64,000 bases of DNA from Escarpia spicata (taxonomy: Eukaryota > Annelida > Polychaeta > Sabellida > Siboglinidae): the NCBI GenBank assembly GCA_963995525.1, contig OZ023206.1:7630919-7694918 (forward strand). Reading direction: 5' to 3'. How positions within the stretch are numbered: the first letter of the stretch is position 1; the number at the start of each line of letters is the position of its first letter. Below, in pieces: positions 59,169 to 64,000 of the stretch. The position numbers and the translations under genes are program-made. The notes below the pieces were generated by a model. The model ran no database searches. It worked only from the letters and a program-made list of their open reading frames with translations, and was not told the DNA's origin.

Positions 59169-59687
59169 TTTGCACTATCCGCCAGTCGTCGAATATATCC
59201 GGTGATTACGGTGGTCTGCGGGTGCGCACGTTTTACGGAATTAAATCAACGTAGAAGGCGCAAGTTTCAAAGAAACAACTGATCTATTCCATAGGGATCG
59301 GAACGGGAGCCTTGGGGGTCTCCGGGGTTGAACCATTAATATTTAGAGTGGTTTTTAGTCCAAAATTGAGATACAGCACAGCGCATCGAAGTGGTCAGTG
59401 AGATTTCGATAAACAACTGGATCGTCACTGCGCAAAATCTCCAACATCTCCCCCATCTTCCATCTATTCAAATGATGCATACGACGAAATCTGTAATTTT
59501 TTTATTGTTTTAATCGATCAAACGTTTACTGCATGCGTTACATACACCTACTAGCCTTACAAAGCCGTCAGATGTAGTGAAGTAAATTATGCAGTAGTGA
59601 ATGTTTGCATAGATTTGATGCACAACGCACTGCTACGGTTGACGGGTTGTCCCGTATAGGTGCCGGTGAACCACTGAAGCAGAGAGA

Positions 59688-59725
59688 TAGCATTCAATCA
59701 CCAGAACTTTGGTGATTGAATGCTA
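59688..59725. repeat. Perfect 16-bp hairpin
   Basis: TAGCATTCAATCACCA, loop GAACTT, TGGTGATTGAATGCTA. Confidence 0.92.
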
Positions 59726-59729
59726 CGTT

Positions 59730-60700
59730 GCTACGTTGGTCCTACACTCATAACTGATTAGGAGATGAAACATTGATGCAATGACGTGCTGTAGTATGAA
59801 GTCTAACCGCGTTTATGATATGATTCAAGACCACTACCAGGAGTGGTTACACGAGCAACTGGTACGCAGTGTCACAACAAAATATCTGTTAGAGACCATA
59901 GGTAATGCGGGTAGCACTTCTTTTCTATACTAATTACTTGCTGTTTATGTACACAGTAGTTTTATATATATATATATATATATATACACCTATTGTTTTA
60001 GTAAATAATAAAAATACCCTCAGACATTCCGAGCTCAGTGGCGCAAATTAATATATATTTTTAAATTGTACAATTTTAGTACGAATAAATATATTATTAT
60101 TGAAACATGGAAAATGTCACCCAAGAAACACTGATCAAAACAAGCTCCCGGAAAATACAATTACAAGCAAATTACGTGAAATGAGTAAACATGAATCGGA
60201 ATTTATGAAGAATAGAATAAGGAAGTAATTATCAGTGCAGTAACACAGGGCGTTTTGTACGCTAAGTGGGCGTTGCCCCCAGCTCTTCTACGTCAGGACA
60301 ACTTCCCCCTTCCATTATTGCCCCCACCCTGTCTCATCGCAAATTATCAGGCCATTGTACTCTTCATTATAGATTCATGTTATCAAAGTGTTTTAATAAA
60401 CGTACAGGAGGCATCATTTTCCACGAAGGCACATTTAATGGTAACAGGGTAATTTCCTTTAAAATGGAAATAATTTAATGTGTGACACATGCTCCACTAA
60501 AGCATGCACCTCTTAAAATAAGTACAAGACTATATTTGATAAACGTGACAGCTATACACTGCTAATAAAAATATAAGGTTAAAGATTACACATATAAAAC
60601 ATTAGGTGTATTATATTATTGGCTAGATATAGGTAACGAAACCCGCCACTATTCTGATGCAGCATTATTGTGTCTGTTAGAGGAGTGAAGGAGACGCTGA
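59730..60700. other. No gene seen
   Basis: AT-rich, with a (TA)n run at about 59964-59986. No exon or element is supported. Confidence 0.4.
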
Positions 60701-60710
60701 CACAGTAATG

Positions 60711-61112
60711 CTTACGCCTACCCTCATGCCGATCGCGCCTACCCTCATGCCAATCGCGCCTACCTTCATGCCAATAGCGCCTACCCTCATGCCAATAGCG
60801 TCTACCCTCATGCCAATCGCGCCTACCCTCATGCCAATCGCGCCTACCTTCATGCCAATAGCGCCTACCCTCATGCCAATATCGTCTACCCTCATGCCAA
60901 TCGCGCCTACCCTCATGCCAATTGCGCCTACCCTCATGCCAATAGCGCCTACCCTCATGCCAATAGCGTCTACCTCATGCCAATAGCGTCTACCCTCATG
61001 CCAATAGCGCCTACCCTCATGCCGATCGCGCCTACCCTCATGCCGATAGCCCCTACCCTCATGCCTATAGCACCTACCCTCATGCCAATCGCGCCTACCC
61101 TCATGCCAATAC
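60711..61112. repeat. 21-bp minisatellite, about 19 copies
   Basis: The unit is GCGCCTACCCTCATGCCAATC. The plus strand reads APTLMPI repeats, the minus strand VGAIGMR-type repeats. One unit near 60970 is 20 bp and shifts the frame. Confidence 0.96.
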
Positions 61113-61529
61113 CGTGGCAATACGAATATTATTTGACAATTCTAAACTATCACGACTAAGGCCTATCGGTGGACGTGAACTTCACATTCTCTCAGACCTT
61201 CGTCATGTTAAACAAACTAATTACGTTTTACGTTCCGAACAACTGGTCTATCCCATAAAAGGCATATAATATGGGGTATTTTGAAAAGTTATATGTCTTA
61301 CGTCCTATTCTAGGGGTTGTAGATTAATAATCCCTGAAAAATGTGGAGCTCGAGGTTCAATCCGTCTATAAAAAAACGTTAACTTACCCGCATATATACA
61401 CAAGCTCGAGTGTATGCACTGCGGTTGTCGTTTGAGAAACAGGAAAGAAAAGGAGGACATTTCTGGTTTGGACAGTACTATCGTTGCTATGTCTGGATAA
61501 TTGCTGTATATTTTATTACTTCGTTACAG

Positions 61530-62350
61530 CTACACTGAACATCGCCTTGAGGAGGCCGGCCTATCAGGACTCGGTGTTCGGTACTTTCCACGGAGGACTA
61601 GCGGTAGACGGCAACACGGACGGGATGTGGTTGGGTCGGTCGTGTGCGTGTACTGGTCTCCCGGAGTCCGTGCGGCCGTGGTGGGCAGTGGACCTAGGCG
61701 CCGTACAGACCGTCGTCCAGCTGCAGATCTCAAACAGAATTCTGTGCTGTCGTAAGCGGCTACCGATGTGGCTCACGGGTCATCTTATATTGATCGTAAC
61801 ATAGCTGCCTTATGCAATTTGTCTATACAAATAATAAATAATAAAATCTTAGTAATCGGACGAGAAAGTTCTACAAGCTAGACAAGCACGTAATTTAAGA
61901 CATAAGTATTTTGATTTATATACACATTTTACAAGTTATCTTACAAGTGTGACATTTATATCTCTCTGCAACTATGCTGAACGTATTTGAGTGCATATAT
62001 TAGCTATATGTCGCTGGCTAATTACATAATATGAAAGTCGCCGTCTTCTTATCTCTTATTACAACATAAATATAAAGCTTTTTTTTGTAAATTACAATAT
62101 TACCGTGTACTTCTATGTACAGCCAAGCGTCTGCATGACTTCACCGTTGGTTTAACAAACACGCTGCGCACGACTGCATCCGAACCTCAGGAGTCAGCCC
62201 ACGTGGTGTGTCTCGTCTACGATGGCATATTTCCCGCTAGGGAGACGCTCACTTGCACCAATATCGCAAGAGGGCGATACCTGTTCATCCAAATCAACGG
62301 CAACTTGGTTGAGGGAGAAGTATTGACTTTGTGTGAAGTGGAAGTCTATT
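61530..62350 (+). CDS. F-type lectin (fucolectin/FTP) domain, two exons
   Basis: Exon 61530-61751 follows CGTTACAG and reads LNIALRRPAYQDSVFGTFHG, AVDGNTDGMWLGRSCACTG, WWAVDLGAVQTVVQLQISNR, and ends at a GTAAGC donor. Exon 62123-62350 follows ATGTACAG and reads KRLHDFTVGLT, CLVYDGIFPARETLTC, GRYLFIQINGN, LTLCEVEVY, ending at GTAAGT. Exons of 222 and 228 nt, both phase 1-1, make about 150 residues, the normal length of one F-type domain. The fold binds L-fucose on glycans, usually in secreted defence or gamete-recognition proteins. Of the usual sugar-binding set (His, then two Arg), RLHDF supplies an H near the expected loop and GRY an R; exact assignment needs an alignment. The second exon ends with a donor, so more coding sequence follows downstream, or did before the LINE at 62388 arrived. 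Confidence 0.88.
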
Positions 62351-62596
62351 GTAAGTTTACAACGCCATTCAAATATTGATTAATGTGCCACGGGCATGCA
62401 TGTAATACCAGCGTCTTGCTCTTGTCACCGAGAGTGTCGCTAGTGAGAGAATAGCAGTGGCAAGAAAACTGAGGAAAGGAGATTGAGAGGAGAGAAGGTG
62501 ATTGGAGGGGAAGAAATTGGAAAATCGACAACAGAAAACGTGACAAGCGTGAAGGTGACAGGGAAGAAAGTGACTGTAGAGAAGGAGGGAGGGAAG

Positions 62597-63379
62597 ATGG
62601 AACGGGAGAGGAGAGAGGAAAATGAGACGGGACGAAAGAAGAAGGGACGAAGGGAAGTGAGAGCAAATGTGATAGAAGAGAAGTCGATAAAAGGGACGCT
62701 GACAGGAGGAAAGGTGACAAGAGAAAAAGCGACAGGAAAGAATGGATCGGAAGAGAATGTGACAGGAGAGAAGACGGCAGGGGGGAAAGACAACAAACAG
62801 ACAGATGCAAACCGAAGAAGGAGCTATTCTAAGGCAGTGATTGAGGGGGCAATGAGGAAAGAGAGGGTGTTTATGGGTGACTCCATTATGAGAAAGACGG
62901 ACAAGACACTGAGCGAGGGGGAGGACATCGTTGTTTGTTTACCGGGGGCTAGGATTGAACATGTAACTGACAGGGTAGAGAAGGTATTGGGACATGGCAA
63001 GGGGGGGTCTATACTGGTACATGTAGGAACAAATAATGCAGACAGGGAGGGAACAACTGCGATAGTACAGAAGTATAGACAGTTAGTGAGGAAGCTAAAG
63101 AAGACGAGAGTCGAACAGGTTATTTTGTCAGGAATTTTGCCAGTAATGGGAGGAAGGGGGGCAACGTATAGAAACTGCAAGAGGATGGCGATCAATGCAC
63201 TAGCTGAGCAGATGTGTGAAGAAGAGGGGGTGGGATTCACAGATTTATGGGGATACTTTGTTGGGAGGGAAGATATGTACATGAGAGATGGCCTCCATCT
63301 TAGTGGAAAGGGGGCAGCAGTTTTCTCAGAGAGAATCTGCTGCAATCTGTTGACAGTGGGACAGGTTGCATCTATTTAA
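62597..63379 (+). CDS. LINE ORF1 with SGNH-hydrolase (esterase) domain
   Basis: The first ATG in the frame is at 62597; the open frame reaches upstream to about 62439 without one. The N-terminus (about 95 residues) is highly charged, with degenerate TGxKxT repeats, and probably binds nucleic acid. The esterase domain follows: RVFMGDSIMRK supplies the nucleophile Ser in a GDS motif, VHVGTNNADREG the GxN-type oxyanion block, and YMRDGLHLSGKG the catalytic Asp-x-x-His. Such esterase ORF1 proteins are known from CR1-clade LINEs, where the domain may act at membranes or in nucleoprotein handling. The length of 260 residues is normal. It overlaps ORF2 by 26 nt. Confidence 0.88.
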   Translation: MERERREENETGRKKKGRREVRANVIEEKSIKGTLTGGKVTREKATGKNGSEENVTGEKTAGGKDNKQTDANRRRSYSKAVIEGAMRKERVFMGDSIMRKTDKTLSEGEDIVVCLPGARIEHVTDRVEKVLGHGKGGSILVHVGTNNADREGTTAIVQKYRQLVRKLKKTRVEQVILSGILPVMGGRGATYRNCKRMAINALAEQMCEEEGVGFTDLWGYFVGREDMYMRDGLHLSGKGAAVFSERICCNLLTVGQVASI

Positions 63380-64000
63380 ACTAGATTCGCAGGGGGGACT
63401 CACAGAAAAGCCTGAAAATGGAGGCATAGATAAAGACAGCACAAATAAATCAACAAATAACAGTCTGGAAAACTCTTCTGAAGCTGGATATAAATGTGTT
63501 TGTTTAAATGCAAGGAGTATAGTAAACAAAAGAAATGAACTAAACATTATGGTAGAAGATATTGACCCTCATATAATAGGTATAACCGAATCCTGGACCA
63601 CCACCGATATATCAGATGCTGAATTGGGACTGACAGGATATGTAATGTTTAGAAAAGATAGAATAGGTAGAAAGGGAGGTGGAGTTATTTTATATATTAA
63701 AGAATCTATTCAGGCTTATGAAATAAAATTAGAAAGAGAAGCAGATTGCGAAGAAGCTGTTTGGTGTAACATAGTTACAGGAAACTCAACGTTGACGGTT
63801 GGGTTGGTTTATCGAAGTCCAAACATAAGCATAGAAGAGAATGAAAAAATACAAAACGCTATAAGGGAAGTAAGGGACTGTATTATTATGGGGGATTTTA
63901 ACCATGGGCATATACAATGGAAATCTTTACAGAGTATGGGGAGAGAGGACCACAAGTTTTTAGTTTTAGTTCAAGATACATTCCTTTCTCAACATGTGCT
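63354..64000 (+). CDS. LINE ORF2, AP-endonuclease domain (partial)
   Basis: Open in the -1 frame relative to ORF1 from a TGA at 63351 to the window end. Motifs: YKCVCLNARSIVNKRNEL (catalytic Asn), IGITESWTT (Glu), VGLVYRSPN (Tyr) and IIMGDFNHGHIQW (Asp and Asn). All are intact. The first in-frame ATG is at 63549, after the catalytic Asn, so starting there would remove an essential residue. Translation by stop-coupled reinitiation or a -1 shift near the ORF1 stop seems likely. The reverse transcriptase lies beyond the window. Confidence 0.87.

Larger units (their letters stand above)
62388..64000 (+). mobile_element. CR1-like LINE, 5' half, cut by window end
   Basis: It begins near GGGCATGCATGTAATACC at 62392, 38 bp after the lectin donor, with a 5' block shared with 28574-28632. 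ORF1 and the start of ORF2 are undamaged, and the element continues past the window. It may belong to the same group as the truncated LINE at 43636-44963. Confidence 0.88.

Noticed and set aside
60711..61112. Heptapeptide-repeat protein gene
   Set aside because: A 21-bp minisatellite; both strands are open because of the period, and one 20-bp unit shifts the frame.
62346..62810. Minus-strand serine/proline-rich frame
   Set aside because: Shadow of the purine-rich N-terminal part of LINE ORF1.
63370..63385. Canonical slippery site TTTAAAC at the ORF1/ORF2 overlap
   Set aside because: The heptamer is present but not in the zero-frame phase needed for a standard -1 shift from ORF1.

Overview
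This window is eukaryotic, repeat-rich, intron-containing DNA from an animal, most likely a marine invertebrate and plausibly a lophotrochozoan such as a mollusc. The organism call is inference. It rests on an F-type (fucose-binding) lectin domain split over two symmetric phase 1-1 exons, GT-AG introns, and a mix of CR1/L2-like LINEs, RTE-like LINEs, a Ty3/gypsy element, Penelope-like GIY-YIG fragments, tRNA-derived SINEs and many mini- and microsatellites. Host coding sequence is a very small part of the window.

The host genes I can support are few. (1) A small family of secreted nine-cysteine peptides: an exon at 533-748, a complete two-exon gene at 7225-7242 plus 7755-7970, an orphan first exon at 12262-12279, and an exon at 24552-24767. 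All three mature exons are exactly 216 nt and share one cysteine spacing, CX3C-X6-CX3C-X4-C-X6-CX3C-X6-CX3C. The first and last copies lie in a segmental duplication and differ by five synonymous changes and no amino-acid change. (2) An F-type lectin domain at 61530-61751 and 62123-62350, with a possible signal-peptide exon at 56934-56991. (3) A spliced integrase zinc-binding (HHCC) module on the minus strand at 49040-49673, from a domesticated gene or an intron-bearing Ginger-like transposon.

Layout. 1-12.3 kb: peptide genes, a pogo-like transposase relic, minisatellites, a SINE. 12.8-23.3 kb: a transposon nest. A complete 4.86 kb Ty3/gypsy element (143-146 bp LTRs, AAAAC target duplication) lies inside the endonuclease of an RTE-like LINE, which itself appears to sit inside the reverse transcriptase of a third LINE. 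24.3-25.1 kb: the duplicated peptide locus. 26.6 kb: a TATA/initiator promoter with a short untranslated exon. 30-38 kb: SINE copies, a degenerate PIN/FEN-like repeat gene, a TIR-bounded element, and two opposed Penelope GIY-YIG fragments. 39.3-40.3 kb: a 72-bp in-frame minisatellite. 42.86-48.89 kb: a 32-bp satellite of about 147 units, split by a 5'-truncated LINE whose reverse transcriptase is read in frame from the satellite. 49-53 kb: integrase exons, hairpins, a CpG promoter-like patch. 53.6-61.1 kb: tandem repeats of about 205, 24, 140 and 21 bp. 61.5-62.4 kb: the lectin. 62.4-64 kb: the intact 5' half of a CR1-like LINE with an SGNH-esterase ORF1 and an ORF2 lacking an early AUG, cut by the window edge.

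No bacterial-type system, CRISPR array or rRNA was seen. The most original signals are the conserved nine-cysteine peptide family and the 32-bp satellite that is stop-free in all three forward frames. Everything here was read by eye; family names come from recognised motifs, not from database searches.
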